Below, one piece after another: positions 51,642-61,510 of a stretch of 64,000 bases of DNA (its first letter is position 1; each line of letters starts with the position of its first letter). The notes below the pieces were generated by a model. It was not told the origin of the DNA and did no database searches. It saw only the letters and a program-made list of their open reading frames with translations. Location of the stretch: contig NZ_BDCF01000013.1 of NCBI RefSeq assembly GCF_001613365.1, positions 1-64,000 on the forward strand. The letters run 5' to 3'. The position numbers and the translations under genes were made by a program. This DNA is from Nocardia xishanensis NBRC 101358 (GTDB taxonomy: Bacteria > Actinomycetota > Actinomycetes > Mycobacteriales > Mycobacteriaceae).

Positions 51642-53849
51642 ATGTCTCGGTATCTGTTCGCGCTCGGGCGGGTTGTAGCCCTTCGCCGCTGGTGGGTGCT
51701 GGTGATATGGATCGTGCTGCTGGTCGGCGCGGTCGTCTTCGCCCTCGGAACCGGCGGCAAGACGAACGACAACTTCACCGTCCCCGGTACCGAATCGCAA
51801 GATGCCGTGTCGTTGCTGCACCAGCGGATGCCCGCCTTCAGCGGCGCGCATATGCAGGTGGTCTTCGCTATGCCCGGTCTGGCCAAGGTGACCGACCAGC
51901 AGGTCGCCGGTCAGATCGAGCAGGTGATGACCGGGTTGCGCGGCCTGCCGCAGGTCGCGGCGATCGTCGACCCGTTCCAGGCCAAGGCGGTGTCGCCGGA
52001 TCAACGTGTCGCGCTCGGCAGCGTGCAATTCTCGGTACCCGCCGGCGAGGTGAGTCAGGACACGCTCGAAGGGGTGAACCGCGTCGCGGATCCAGCGCGG
52101 GAAGCGGGACTCGACGTGGAATTCTCCGGCGCGGTCTACCCCGGCTTCACCGCCGAAATCCCGCACACGCCCGAGGTTCTCGGTGTCGTCGCGGCGTTGA
52201 TCATCCTGCTGGTCACCTTCGGCGCCGCGGTCGCGGCCGGGCTGCCTATCGTCACCGCGTTGATCGGCGTCGGCATCGGGCTCACCGGGATTCTCGGGGT
52301 CGCCGCTTTCGTCGATGTGCCCTCGGCGGCGACGTCACTGGCCCTGATGCTCGGTCTGTCCTGCGGCATCGATTACGCGCTGTTCGTCCTGTCCAGGCAC
52401 CGCCATCACATCGTGCTTGGAATGGCCGCGGCGGAATCGATTCCACTCGCCGTCGGCACCGCGGGCAGTTCGGTGGTGTTCGCGGCGGTCACCGTGATCA
52501 TCGCGCTGTGTGGACTGACGGTGGCGAACATCCCGTTCCTCACCGTCATGGGCCTGACCGCGGCGGGTGCGGTGCTGGTGGCCATGCTCGTCGCGCTGAC
52601 GCTGCTGCCGGCACTGCTCATGTTCGCCGGTGACACCGTCGCCAAGTTCATCTCGCCGCCGTTGCACCCGGGACGGCCGGAGGAGATCGCGCGCATCGCG
52701 GCCTACGAGCCCGAGCGCACGTTCGGGCACTCCTGGGGGCGCTTCGTCACGAGATTCCGGATCCCGCTTTTGATTCTCGGCGTCGCGCTGCTCGTCGTCC
52801 TGGCCATCCCGGTCTCCCGCATGGAACTCGGATTGCCCAGCGGCGCGACGCAACCGGACTCGAGCACCGCGCACAAGGCCTACGACCTGGTCGAGGGGTC
52901 GTTCGGCCCCGGTTTCAACGGACCGCTGCTGGTGGTGACCGACCTATCGCGAGCCACCGGCCCTGACGCGGCGCAAACGCTCATGGGCAGGCTGCGACAG
53001 GAACCCGGCGTGGCCCTGGTGCAGCCGGCGGGCGCCGGGGACGATCTGATGTCGATCCAGGTCATCCCCGAGACCGGACCCGACGACCCGGCCACCGCCG
53101 ATCTGGTCACTCGGCTGCGCGACGACCGCGCCGCAATCGAAAGCGGTACCGGGGCAACGTATCTGGTCGGCGGCACGACGGCCGCCAATATCGACACCTC
53201 CAACCGGCTCGCCGAGGCGCTGCCGATCTTCCTGGCCGTAGTGGTCGGCCTGGCGCTGGTGTTGCTGACGATCGCGTTCCGCACGATTCTGGTCCCGTTG
53301 TCCTCGATCGCAGGCTTCATCCTCTCGGTCTTCGCCGCTCTCGGCGCGCAGGTCGCCGTGTTCCAATGGGGTTGGGGCGCAGAACTTTTCAATGTCACCA
53401 AGGCGCAGACGCTGAGCTTTCTCCCGATCATCACCCTCGCCATCATCTTCGGCCTGTCCAGCGACTATCAGATCTTCGTCGTCTCCCGGATCAAGGAGGA
53501 ACACACCCGCACCGCCGACGCGGTCACCTCGGTGCAGAACGGCGTCGCGCACTCCGCCCGCGTCGTCACCGCCGCCGCGCTGATCATGTTCGCGGTGTTC
53601 GTGGCCTTCGCCACCGTCGACAACCCCATCGTCAAACCGTTGGCGTTCACCCTCGCAGTGGGCGTGCTGCTCGACGCCTTCGTCGTCCGGCTCACCCTGG
53701 TGCCCGCCGTCATGGCCCTGGTCGGCAATCGCATGTGGTACCACCCGCGCTGGTTCGCCCGGTACGTCCCCGATCTCGACATCGAAGGCGCCGAACTCGA
53801 GCACCGAATGGCACCTCACCTCGAATCCGAGGCGTCACCCGTGCGATAG
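51642..53849 (+). CDS. MmpL/RND-family membrane transporter
   Basis: A 735-residue protein with about 12 membrane spans in two halves, each with one span, a periplasmic domain and five spans. MLGLSCGIDYALFVLSRHRH in the first half and GLSSDYQIFVVSRIKEE in the second are the paired proton-relay Asp/Tyr signatures of MmpL proteins (GIDYALF, SSDYQIF). Such transporters export lipids, siderophores or drugs. GAGAGG is six bases before the ATG. Its 3' end overlaps the convergent AraC gene by 34 bases. Confidence 0.92.
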   Translation: MSRYLFALGRVVALRRWWVLVIWIVLLVGAVVFALGTGGKTNDNFTVPGTESQDAVSLLHQRMPAFSGAHMQVVFAMPGLAKVTDQQVAGQIEQVMTGLRGLPQVAAIVDPFQAKAVSPDQRVALGSVQFSVPAGEVSQDTLEGVNRVADPAREAGLDVEFSGAVYPGFTAEIPHTPEVLGVVAALIILLVTFGAAVAAGLPIVTALIGVGIGLTGILGVAAFVDVPSAATSLALMLGLSCGIDYALFVLSRHRHHIVLGMAAAESIPLAVGTAGSSVVFAAVTVIIALCGLTVANIPFLTVMGLTAAGAVLVAMLVALTLLPALLMFAGDTVAKFISPPLHPGRPEEIARIAAYEPERTFGHSWGRFVTRFRIPLLILGVALLVVLAIPVSRMELGLPSGATQPDSSTAHKAYDLVEGSFGPGFNGPLLVVTDLSRATGPDAAQTLMGRLRQEPGVALVQPAGAGDDLMSIQVIPETGPDDPATADLVTRLRDDRAAIESGTGATYLVGGTTAANIDTSNRLAEALPIFLAVVVGLALVLLTIAFRTILVPLSSIAGFILSVFAALGAQVAVFQWGWGAELFNVTKAQTLSFLPIITLAIIFGLSSDYQIFVVSRIKEEHTRTADAVTSVQNGVAHSARVVTAAALIMFAVFVAFATVDNPIVKPLAFTLAVGVLLDAFVVRLTLVPAVMALVGNRMWYHPRWFARYVPDLDIEGAELEHRMAPHLESEASPVR

Positions 53850-54802
53850 GACGTCCGGTCCGGGTGCTGGGTGAACGCGGCGCGATACGCGCTGGGGGTC
53901 AATCCGGTCCGTCGCGAAAGATGTTGGCGCAGAGAGTCGGTCGTGGCAAGGCCGCTGAGGCGGGCGACCTGGTCCATCGGCAGGTCGGTCGTCTCCAGCA
54001 GTTCCTGGGCGCGGATGACGCGCTGATGGAGCAGCCATTGGAGCGGGCTGAGGCCGGTTTCCGCGTGGAACTTGCGGGTCAAGGTGCGAATACTGGTGCG
54101 GGCGTGGTTCGCGAGGGTGGCGCGAGTGAGCGGCTCGTGCAGGCGGCCGAGCGCCCAGCTACGGGTCGCCGCCAGCGAAGTACCGGTCTCGGGCGGTAGC
54201 GGCGTTCGAATGAACTGGGCTTGCCCGCCCGGTCGGACGGGCGCCGCCACCATGAGCCGGGCCGCCGAGTTCGCTATCGCGGCGCCGTAGTCGGTGCGAA
54301 CCAGATGCAGGCACAGATCGATGCCCGCGGACAGTCCGGCGGAGGTCAGGATGTTGCCGTCCTCGACGTACAGCACGTCGGGACGCAGTTCCACCGCGGG
54401 GAAGCGGCGGGAGAACTCCTCGGACTTGGCCCAATACGTGGTGGCGCGGCGCCCGTCGAGCAGTCCGGCCTCGGCGAGGACGAACGCTCCGGTGCAAATC
54501 GAGGCTATCCGCTTGCCCGCGGCTACGGAGCGGCGCAGCACCGCGAGGATGCGCGGGTCGATGTCGTCGCGAGCGCCGGTGCCCGTGACGATGACCGTGT
54601 CGGCGTCGGCGACGGCTTCCAGGCCGTGCGGAACGGTGATCTCCAGGCTGCCGTTGGTGGCGACCGGCCCGGGGTCCGCGGTGCAGATGCGCACCCGATA
54701 ACCGGGGGCGCCGTCGATCGACGTCTCGCCGAGCACCAGCTCGGGGATGGACAGGTCGAACGTCGTGGCCGGTGGGACGGCGACAACAGCCACTCGATGC
54801 AT
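53816..54802 (-). CDS. GlxA-type AraC regulator with DJ-1/PfpI N-domain
   Basis: A 328-residue regulator. Residues ~5-190 form a DJ-1/PfpI-like domain (ASICTGAFVLAEAGLLDGRR holds the nucleophile-elbow Cys). AraC HTHs lie near residues 235-320 (LANHARTSIRTLTRKFHAET, DQVARLSGLATTDSLRQHLS). GlxA-like proteins respond to small molecules through the N-domain, often quaternary amines or amides. GGAGG stands eight bases before the ATG. Divergent from the next gene, which is its likely target. Confidence 0.9.
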   Translation of the reverse strand: MHRVAVVAVPPATTFDLSIPELVLGETSIDGAPGYRVRICTADPGPVATNGSLEITVPHGLEAVADADTVIVTGTGARDDIDPRILAVLRRSVAAGKRIASICTGAFVLAEAGLLDGRRATTYWAKSEEFSRRFPAVELRPDVLYVEDGNILTSAGLSAGIDLCLHLVRTDYGAAIANSAARLMVAAPVRPGGQAQFIRTPLPPETGTSLAATRSWALGRLHEPLTRATLANHARTSIRTLTRKFHAETGLSPLQWLLHQRVIRAQELLETTDLPMDQVARLSGLATTDSLRQHLSRRTGLTPSAYRAAFTQHPDRTSYRTGDASDSR

Positions 54803-54930
54803 GGCCCGAACCTCCGGATGTTTGGCATGTGGGTCACTATCGTACGGATCCCCTGTGGCGGAGGCTGATTGGCGCGTCGGCGTGGCTATCGCGCCGGGCG
54901 AACACACACACAGAACCAGGAGAACCAGGG

Positions 54931-55854
54931 ATGTCCTTGCACGTCGTCATCGGAGCCGGAGCCACCGGCTCCGCCACCGCCCGTCTGCTGGCCGAGTCCG
55001 GCGAGCGGGTTCGGCTCGTCACCCGTAGCGGCAGCGGGCCAGTCCACGAGCGAATCGAGCGAGTTGCCGCCGATGCCACCGACACCGCGCGGCTCACCGA
55101 GCTGACGCGCGGCGCGGCCACCCTCTTCAACTGCGCCATGCCGCCCTACGATCGCTGGCCGACCGGCTTTCCTCCGCTCGCCGCCGCCCTGCTGGCGGCC
55201 GCCGAGCGCACCGGCGCCGACTACGTCATGCTCGGCAACACCTACGGCTACGGCCCGGTGGACGGCCCCGTGACCGCGGACCTTCCCCTCGCGCCGACCA
55301 GCGTGAAAGGCCAGGTGCGGGCTCGAATGTGGCACGACGCGCGAGCCGCGCACGAGGCGGGCCGGGTGCGAGCGACCGAGGTCAGGGCCAACGACTTCCT
55401 TGGCGCACAAGCGATTTCGCCTTTCACGCTGATGATCGGTGCGCAGGTGCTCGCCGGATCACCCGCTTCTTACCCCGGCGATCTCGACGCCCCGCACAGT
55501 TGGACCTACATCGGCGATGCGGCGCGCACACTCGTCGCCGCGGCGCGGCAGGAGCAGTCCTGGGGCCGCGCGTGGCACGTGCCGTCCAGTTCGGAGGAGT
55601 CGGCGCGCGAACTGGCAGCATCCCTTGCCGCCGCGGCAGGCGCGCCGGAGCCGCGCCTGAACCGGATGACGAAAGCCGAACTCGAGGAAATCGGCAAGAC
55701 GGACTCGATCATGGCGGAATTTTCCGAGATGCTGTACCTGTACGACCGGCCCAACCTCCTCGATGCGTCGTCGACCGTGACGACATTGCAGGTCACACCG
55801 ACTCCGATCGACGAGGTCTTGGCCGAGATGGCGGCGGTACCGGTAGGGCCCTGA
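54931..55854 (+). CDS. NAD(P)-binding epimerase/dehydratase-family protein
   Basis: A 307-residue Rossmann protein of the extended/atypical SDR type. G-A-G-A-T-G-S-A-T is the dinucleotide motif at residue 8; T-R-S after beta-2 suggests NADP. The usual YxxxK pair is weak (Y-G-Y-G-P, then K in the PTSVKGQVRARM segment), as in many NAD-dependent epimerase-like oxidoreductases. AGGAGAACCAGGG precedes the ATG. Probably regulated by the divergent GlxA-type protein. Substrate unknown. Confidence 0.85.
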   Translation: MSLHVVIGAGATGSATARLLAESGERVRLVTRSGSGPVHERIERVAADATDTARLTELTRGAATLFNCAMPPYDRWPTGFPPLAAALLAAAERTGADYVMLGNTYGYGPVDGPVTADLPLAPTSVKGQVRARMWHDARAAHEAGRVRATEVRANDFLGAQAISPFTLMIGAQVLAGSPASYPGDLDAPHSWTYIGDAARTLVAAARQEQSWGRAWHVPSSSEESARELAASLAAAAGAPEPRLNRMTKAELEEIGKTDSIMAEFSEMLYLYDRPNLLDASSTVTTLQVTPTPIDEVLAEMAAVPVGP

Positions 55855-55990
55855 TTTGCCGTCCGATCGCCGACGGGGGAGCGATACCCTTGAGGTCTGC
55901 GGAAAGGAGCAAATGTGGGGCAACTAGAAGGAAAGGCCGCACCGCACGTAGCCCGCCGCGTGATCGCCGCGCGCTGATCCCGAGCTACCG

Positions 55991-58282
55991 ATGTACGAGC
56001 CGATCGACCTGGTCGATTCAGCCGAACGGACCCGCAGCGCGCTCGCCACCGCCGTGGCACGGTTCTCCGAGGCATGGGCGTCCGGGTCCCCGCCCGACCT
56101 GTCGGCGTATCTACCGCGCGAACCGGCCGCGCGGCGAACGGTGATGATCGAACTGATCAAGGTCGATCTCGAATACCGCTGGCTGCGCCACGACTTCCCC
56201 AAGCGACTGGCCGAATACCGGGCCGAATTCGCCGAGCTGCGTGACGGGCCGCTCCCGGCCGAGCTCGTCTACGAGGAATTCCACGCTCGGCGTCGCGGTG
56301 GCAAGGTGGCCGAGACGGCGGCCGCGGCCACCGCCGCGGGCGCGGCGGCGGACTCCGAGCTCGCGCAGATCGAGGACTACCGCAGCACGATGATCGCCCG
56401 TCCTGGCGCCCAGGTTCTGCTCGACTCCATCGACGTCGGCGACCGGGTCGACGATTTCGACCTGCTGATGCGGATCGGCGCCGGCGCCTTCGCCCAGGTG
56501 TATCTCGCCAGGCAGCAATCCATGCAGCGACTGGTCGCGGTCAAGATCTCACACAATCACGGCATCGAGCCGCAGACCCTCGCCCAGCTCGATCACGAAT
56601 ACATCGTGCGGATCTTCGACCAGCGACTCATCGGCGACGGCGAGCTGAAGCTGCTCTACATGCAGTACCTCCCGGGCGGAACGCTGCTCGACGTGCTGCG
56701 CTTGCGGCGCTCGACGCCGCGGGAGCGCCTCGGCGGGCAACTGCTGCTCGACGCGGTCGACGCGGTGCTTGCCGAAAAGGGCGAGGTGCGGCCCGCGGAG
56801 TCGGCTGTTCGTGAACGGACCGCCGCGCTGACCTGGCCGGAGACCGTCGCCTGGCTGGGCCGCCGACTCGCTGACGCGTTGCAGCACGCGTCCGAACGCG
56901 GGGTGCTGCATCGCGACATCAAACCCGCGAATGTTCTGCTCAGCGCCGAGGGCATCCCGAAGCTGGCCGATTTCAACGTCAGCTTCAGCAAACGCGTCAA
57001 GGGCGCGAGTCCGCTCGCGTATTTCGGCGGATCGCTGGCGTACATGTCGCCCGAACAGCTCGAGGCCTGTCATCCCGAGCTGTCCACGAGCGCCGCCGAC
57101 CTCGACACGCGAAGCGACATCTTCGCGCTGGCCGTCATGCTGTGGGAACTGCTGACCGGACATCGTCCCTTCGCGGACGAAACATCCGCGGGCGAGTCGC
57201 AGACGTCGCTGGCCCGCATGCTCGAACTGCGGCGCAGGCCCATCGACCCGAAGTTCCTGTCCGATCTACCGCCGGACTGCCCGCCCGCCCTCCGCCGGGT
57301 GCTGTTGAAGTGTTTGTCGCCCGACCGCTCGGATCGCTACTCGTGCGGTTCGGAATTGGCCCAGCAGCTCGATCTGTGCCTCGAGGCGAGGGCCCGAGAC
57401 CTCGTCTATCCGCCGCCGAACAGTTGGCGGGCGCGTCTTTCGCGGTGGCCGACCCCGATCCTCTGGTTGTCTTCGCTGACCGGCATCGGCCTGGCAACGG
57501 CCTATCTGGCCACACACGCCCAGAAACTGATCAGAGAACGAGTGCCCGACGCCGTCAACTCGCAGATGGACCGGGGAGTGATCGCTTGCATCCTCGGCGT
57601 CTTGCCGTTGGCCATCGTCATCTACGTGTACATATCGCGTGATCTGCTCGCGGTGTCGCGCGGCTTGCGCGATGGTAGGCGCTACGACGAGGCGACGCTC
57701 GCGCGGGTGCGGTCGCGAACGCTGCTGTGGGGCGACCTGTGTGCGCTGAACACCCTTCTCGCGGCGGTGATCGCGACCGTGACCGGCGTGATGTTGCTGC
57801 GCTGGTTCACCGACCTCTCGCTGCGGATACAGATCCACGCGGCGATGACCGTGCTGGTGGCGGGCACCATCTCCGTCGCCTACACGTTCTTCCTCTCCAC
57901 GTTCTATATCGTCCGGTGCGTCTATCCCATCTATCTGAGCCACGGCCGCACGACGGAGCAGGACTCTGCCGATCTGCACTGGCTGCGTCGAAGAACCACG
58001 GTCTATCTCGCGATCACCGCATCGGTGCCGGTGATCGGCGTGCTGGCGGGATTCAGCGCCCTCGAATCGGATGAGCTTGCGCTCGTCCGCGATTCGGTGC
58101 TGGGGTTGTGCGCGGGCGGCGGCCTCGCCTTCGTCGCCGTGTATTGGCTTTTCCGGAAACTCGACGCCGACCTGCGCGCGCTGGACCGCGTGATCTCGGT
58201 TCCCGCCCTCGACGACCGCCCCGATCGCCTCGACCGTCCAGGTCGTGTAGGCCGCCCAGGTCGCGCGGGACGACCGAAATGA
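55991..58282 (+). CDS. Transmembrane Ser/Thr protein kinase, planctomycete-like architecture
   Basis: A 763-residue kinase. N-terminal ~140 residues hold PDLSAYLPREPAARR and I-E-L-I-K-V-D-L-E-Y-R-W, a segment typical of planctomycetal kinases. The kinase domain (~150-480) has G-A-G-A-F-A-Q-V near residue 163, the ATP Lys near 184 (AVKIS), a long Arg/Glu insertion, then H-R-D-I-K-P-A-N near 307 and D-F-N in place of DFG near 326; S-P-E-Q is the APE site. Five or more membrane spans follow (~490-720). The tail is Arg/Pro/Asp-rich. A lipoprotein gene begins 25 bases downstream. Confidence 0.9.
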   Translation: MYEPIDLVDSAERTRSALATAVARFSEAWASGSPPDLSAYLPREPAARRTVMIELIKVDLEYRWLRHDFPKRLAEYRAEFAELRDGPLPAELVYEEFHARRRGGKVAETAAAATAAGAAADSELAQIEDYRSTMIARPGAQVLLDSIDVGDRVDDFDLLMRIGAGAFAQVYLARQQSMQRLVAVKISHNHGIEPQTLAQLDHEYIVRIFDQRLIGDGELKLLYMQYLPGGTLLDVLRLRRSTPRERLGGQLLLDAVDAVLAEKGEVRPAESAVRERTAALTWPETVAWLGRRLADALQHASERGVLHRDIKPANVLLSAEGIPKLADFNVSFSKRVKGASPLAYFGGSLAYMSPEQLEACHPELSTSAADLDTRSDIFALAVMLWELLTGHRPFADETSAGESQTSLARMLELRRRPIDPKFLSDLPPDCPPALRRVLLKCLSPDRSDRYSCGSELAQQLDLCLEARARDLVYPPPNSWRARLSRWPTPILWLSSLTGIGLATAYLATHAQKLIRERVPDAVNSQMDRGVIACILGVLPLAIVIYVYISRDLLAVSRGLRDGRRYDEATLARVRSRTLLWGDLCALNTLLAAVIATVTGVMLLRWFTDLSLRIQIHAAMTVLVAGTISVAYTFFLSTFYIVRCVYPIYLSHGRTTEQDSADLHWLRRRTTVYLAITASVPVIGVLAGFSALESDELALVRDSVLGLCAGGGLAFVAVYWLFRKLDADLRALDRVISVPALDDRPDRLDRPGRVGRPGRAGRPK

Positions 58283-58307
58283 TCTCGGGGCTGCTAGATT
58301 TCAGCGA

Positions 58308-59384
58308 ATGCGTGCCAGAACGAGGCTCATCGGGGGAATCGGCCTTGCCGTCGCGGTCGCGGTTTCCGTCAGCGGCTGTGCCTCGCCTCGGCCGGTGACA
58401 TTCCCTTCGCCGTCGACCACCACCGCGACCACTACCCGCGACCCGGGCACCGACTGGCTCGCCGAGGTCGGTCCCGGCCCGTATCGCGTCCTCGCGACGC
58501 TGAACGCCGGTAAGGATCCCCGCGGTCTCGTCATCGACTCCGAGGCGCGGAAGGCATATGTCGTGAGCAGCGAGGATCAGACCGTCTACGTCATCGATAC
58601 CGGCGCCCGCTCGGTCACCGCGAACATTCCGGTCGGCGTGTATTCGAGCGAAATCCAGCCGATGGTGGTCGACCCGGTGACGCACCTGGTCTATCTGATC
58701 GCCAATGGCTCGGACGGCGAGCTGCTGGTCATCGATCCGAATACCAGGACCGTCACCGCGAAGCTTCCGGCGGGCGGGGATCCCAGCGCGGTGGCCATCG
58801 ACGCCGAGCGCCACACCGTCTACGTCGCCAACCGCTACCACAAGACCGTGACGGCCATCGATATCGGCACGCACGCTGTCGTCGCGACGATTCCGGTCGG
58901 CGCCCAGCCCAACGCGCTGGCGGTCGACCCGGGCAATCACCAACTCTGGGTCGTCCAGGGCAACAACGTCTCCGTCGTCGACCCCGATGCCCGCCTCGTG
59001 CGCGACACCATTCCGGTGGGGAACGAACCGCAGGGCATCGCCATCGTCCCGGGGACGCATACGGCGTATGTGACCGATCTGGAAGGAAACTCGGTTACGC
59101 TCGTCGACACCGAAAGCCGCACCCCGGCGGGCTCCGTCTCGCTGGGGCGGGAGGCATCGCTCGGTGTGGCGGTCGATCCCACAGAGCACACCGCCTACGT
59201 CACCACCGGTGCGTTCGGCGGAGTCGCGATGATCGACACGATCCTCGGCAAGGTCACCGCCGTGCGCCGCACCGGCAAAACGGGAAACTGCACGTGGGGC
59301 ATCGCGGTGGATCCGGCGACCCACCATGTCTACGTGACGAACTGCAAGCCCGACGGTTCCGTGGAAGTGCTCGCGCGTCAGTGA
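58308..59384 (+). CDS. YVTN-repeat beta-propeller lipoprotein
   Basis: A 358-residue exported protein. The lipobox V-S-G-C places the lipid Cys near residue 24. Repeats such as A-Y-V-V-S, V-Y-V-A-N, A-Y-V-T-D and V-Y-V-T-N recur every ~40 residues with intervening A-V-D-P, giving a seven-blade propeller of the YVTN family. It begins 25 bases after the kinase stop, likely in one operon; an extracytoplasmic sensor for the kinase is plausible but inferred. Overlaps the convergent LysR gene by 7 bases. Confidence 0.9.
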   Translation: MRARTRLIGGIGLAVAVAVSVSGCASPRPVTFPSPSTTTATTTRDPGTDWLAEVGPGPYRVLATLNAGKDPRGLVIDSEARKAYVVSSEDQTVYVIDTGARSVTANIPVGVYSSEIQPMVVDPVTHLVYLIANGSDGELLVIDPNTRTVTAKLPAGGDPSAVAIDAERHTVYVANRYHKTVTAIDIGTHAVVATIPVGAQPNALAVDPGNHQLWVVQGNNVSVVDPDARLVRDTIPVGNEPQGIAIVPGTHTAYVTDLEGNSVTLVDTESRTPAGSVSLGREASLGVAVDPTEHTAYVTTGAFGGVAMIDTILGKVTAVRRTGKTGNCTWGIAVDPATHHVYVTNCKPDGSVEVLARQ

Positions 59385-60292
59385 GCCGCGTCGCCCGCCG
59401 GGTAGCCAGCGGGCTGGTGCGGAACCGGGATGTCGACGATCGAGAGGAAGGCGGTCGCGGCGGGCGTGGGGCTGAAGCGGTTCCAGACGACATACTCGAC
59501 GCGGGTGGGCGCGTCATCGATGGCGAGGGTGACCACGCCGCTGAGCTGCGGCGCGTAAGCGGCGGGAAGCATGGCCACGCACAGGTCCTGCCCGACGAGC
59601 CGGGTGATGTAGTCCGCGGTGGTCACTTCGAAGGCGACGTCGCGGTCGAGGCCCGCGGCCGCGAAGGCCTGATCGGATTGGGCGCGCCCCGCGGTCCCGG
59701 CCGGTAGGTCGACGAACACCTCGGACGACAGCCTGCGCAGGTCGACCGCGGATTCGCCCGCAAGCGGATGGTCCGGCGCGACGACGGCGACGAGCCGGTC
59801 ACGGGCGAGTTCCTGGACGGCGACACCGCGGGGTCGCACGGTGGTCGGCAGCCCGAGGAACGCCACGTCGATCGTTCCCTGCTCGACCTGCGCGGCGAGG
59901 TCCTCGCTCGCGCCCACCCGAAGGCCGATACGCACGTGCGGGTGCCGCCTGCGGAATTCACGCAGCGCGGTGGGGACGTCGACCGCGGAGACGGTCGGGA
60001 TCAGGCCGACCGCGAGCCGCCCGCGCACCTCGCCGACGGCCGCGGCGACCTCGGCGGCCGCGCGCTCGGCGGTGTCGAGGCACTGGCGGGCGGCAGGGAG
60101 GAACGCCGCTCCGGCCGGAGTCAGCCGCACCCGGCGGCTGGTGCGCTCGAACAGTCGCGCCCCGAGTTCCCTTTCCAGCCGGGCGATCTGGTGACTGAGG
60201 GCGGATTGGACGACGTGGCATCGTTCCGCGGCGCGGGTGAAGCTGTTCGTCTCGGCGACGGCGACGACGTAGCGCAACTGCTGAAGCTCCAT
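59378..60292 (-). CDS. LysR-family regulator
   Basis: A 304-residue LysR protein. The HTH lies at residues ~3-60 (NSFTRAAERCHVVQSALSHQ), followed by the linker and a substrate-binding domain ending with PAATAFLSIVDIP. The ATG at 60292 starts M-E-L-Q-Q-L-R-Y, the usual LysR opening. The intergenic dyad ATCGTGA-a-TCACGAT fits a LysR box and is shared with the divergent SMP-30-like gene. Effector unknown. Confidence 0.9.
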   Translation of the reverse strand: MELQQLRYVVAVAETNSFTRAAERCHVVQSALSHQIARLERELGARLFERTSRRVRLTPAGAAFLPAARQCLDTAERAAAEVAAAVGEVRGRLAVGLIPTVSAVDVPTALREFRRRHPHVRIGLRVGASEDLAAQVEQGTIDVAFLGLPTTVRPRGVAVQELARDRLVAVVAPDHPLAGESAVDLRRLSSEVFVDLPAGTAGRAQSDQAFAAAGLDRDVAFEVTTADYITRLVGQDLCVAMLPAAYAPQLSGVVTLAIDDAPTRVEYVVWNRFSPTPAATAFLSIVDIPVPHQPAGYPAGDAAH

Positions 60293-60298
60293 CGATCC

Positions 60299-60313
60299 AT
60301 CGTGAATCACGAT
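60299..60313. promoter_or_regulatory. LysR-type dyad in the divergent gap
   Basis: ATCGTGA and TCACGAT are perfect 7-bp arms around one base, directly upstream of the LysR start. A wider ATCGATC/GATCGAT symmetry surrounds them. It lies 93 bases from the divergent gene. Confidence 0.5.
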
Positions 60314-60405
60314 CGATGGAGTGACAAACATGTGTTGGATTCATCAATAGATCTCCGATGAGATCGTGAGTATGAAAAGTCCAGCAGTGCAGAGAGGGCG
60401 ATGAG

Positions 60406-61347
60406 ATGAAGCGTGTACTCGGTACTTTGACCGCGCTGGCCTGCCTCGGCGGGACGGCATTGGCACCCGCGAATCCGGCGGCGGCGGACATCCCAATATT
60501 CCCCACCACGATCGCTCTGCCCGACGGGTTCCGTCCGGAGGGTGTCGCTATCGATACGCTGCCGGTGGCCTATTTCGGTTCCATGGCAGACGGTTCCATC
60601 TACCGTGTCGACCTGGTGACCGGGCGCGGTGACCTGCTGAGCCGCGGCCCGGGCACGCAGGCGCTCGGCCTCCGGATCGATGACCGCGGACGATTGTTCG
60701 TCGCGGGCGGCACCGGCGGCGACGTCCGCGTCCTCGATACCCGGACGGGCGTGGTCCTGGCGACCTACCAATTGGCGACTCCGCCGGACACTTTCGTCAA
60801 CGACGTCGTGTTCACCCCGTCGGGCGCGTGGTTCACCGACTCGCGCGCGCCCGTGCTGTACCACTTGCCGATCGGGCCGGACGGTAGGTTGCCCGCGCCC
60901 GAGCAGGTGGCCCGAATCCCGTTGACCGGTGACCTCGTCTACGTGCCGAATGCCTTCAACGCCAACGGTATCGCGCGCACGCCCGACGGCGCCGGTCTTA
61001 TCGTCGTGCAATCGGAGACCGGCCGCCTCTTCCGCGTCGACCCGGCGACGGGCACGACGCGCCTCGTCGACCTCGGTGGCGAGGAACTGCCCGACGGCGA
61101 CGGGCTGCTGCTGGATGGCAGCACACTGTATGTCGTACAGAACCGGCGCAACGCGATCGCCGTGATCTCCCTCGACACCGAGGGCACGAAGGGCACGCTC
61201 GTGCGGCGAATCACCGACCCACGCTTCGATGTACCGAGCACCGTCGCCGCGTACGCGGGGCGGCTGTACCTGCCGAACGCTCGCTTCGACACCCCGCCCG
61301 AGCCGGCCACGCCCTACACCGCCGTCGCTGTCGAGCTGCCGCGATGA
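60406..61347 (+). CDS. Secreted SMP-30/gluconolactonase-like beta-propeller
   Basis: A 313-residue exported protein. A signal peptide covers residues 1-27 (ANPAAA cut region). The body has G-F-R-P-E-G-V-A-I-D, then F-V-N-D-V-V-F-T-P and N-A-N-G-I-A-R-T, the calcium-site strands of SMP-30/senescence-marker propellers. Such proteins hydrolyse lactones or act as dehydrogenase subunits. Divergent from the LysR gene. Substrate unknown. Confidence 0.85.
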   Translation: MKRVLGTLTALACLGGTALAPANPAAADIPIFPTTIALPDGFRPEGVAIDTLPVAYFGSMADGSIYRVDLVTGRGDLLSRGPGTQALGLRIDDRGRLFVAGGTGGDVRVLDTRTGVVLATYQLATPPDTFVNDVVFTPSGAWFTDSRAPVLYHLPIGPDGRLPAPEQVARIPLTGDLVYVPNAFNANGIARTPDGAGLIVVQSETGRLFRVDPATGTTRLVDLGGEELPDGDGLLLDGSTLYVVQNRRNAIAVISLDTEGTKGTLVRRITDPRFDVPSTVAAYAGRLYLPNARFDTPPEPATPYTAVAVELPR

Positions 61348-61510
61348 CCGGCGGGGCGTCGTGTGCCGGGCCGATGTTGTCGGCAGGTGCTCGAAGGGCT
61401 TGGGCTACAAGACCTTCCGGGGCCAGCGCGCGATCCCGGGGTCCGTACCGCAAGGGCTCGCGGGTCGCCGCCGCGAACCGTGCGGTGATGGGCCCCGAAT
61501 ACTCTGCGGC

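Noticed and set aside
54803..54930. TGAYGANNTCRTCA site in the GlxA/epimerase gap
   Set aside because: No match found there; the regulator is likely the GlxA-type protein itself.
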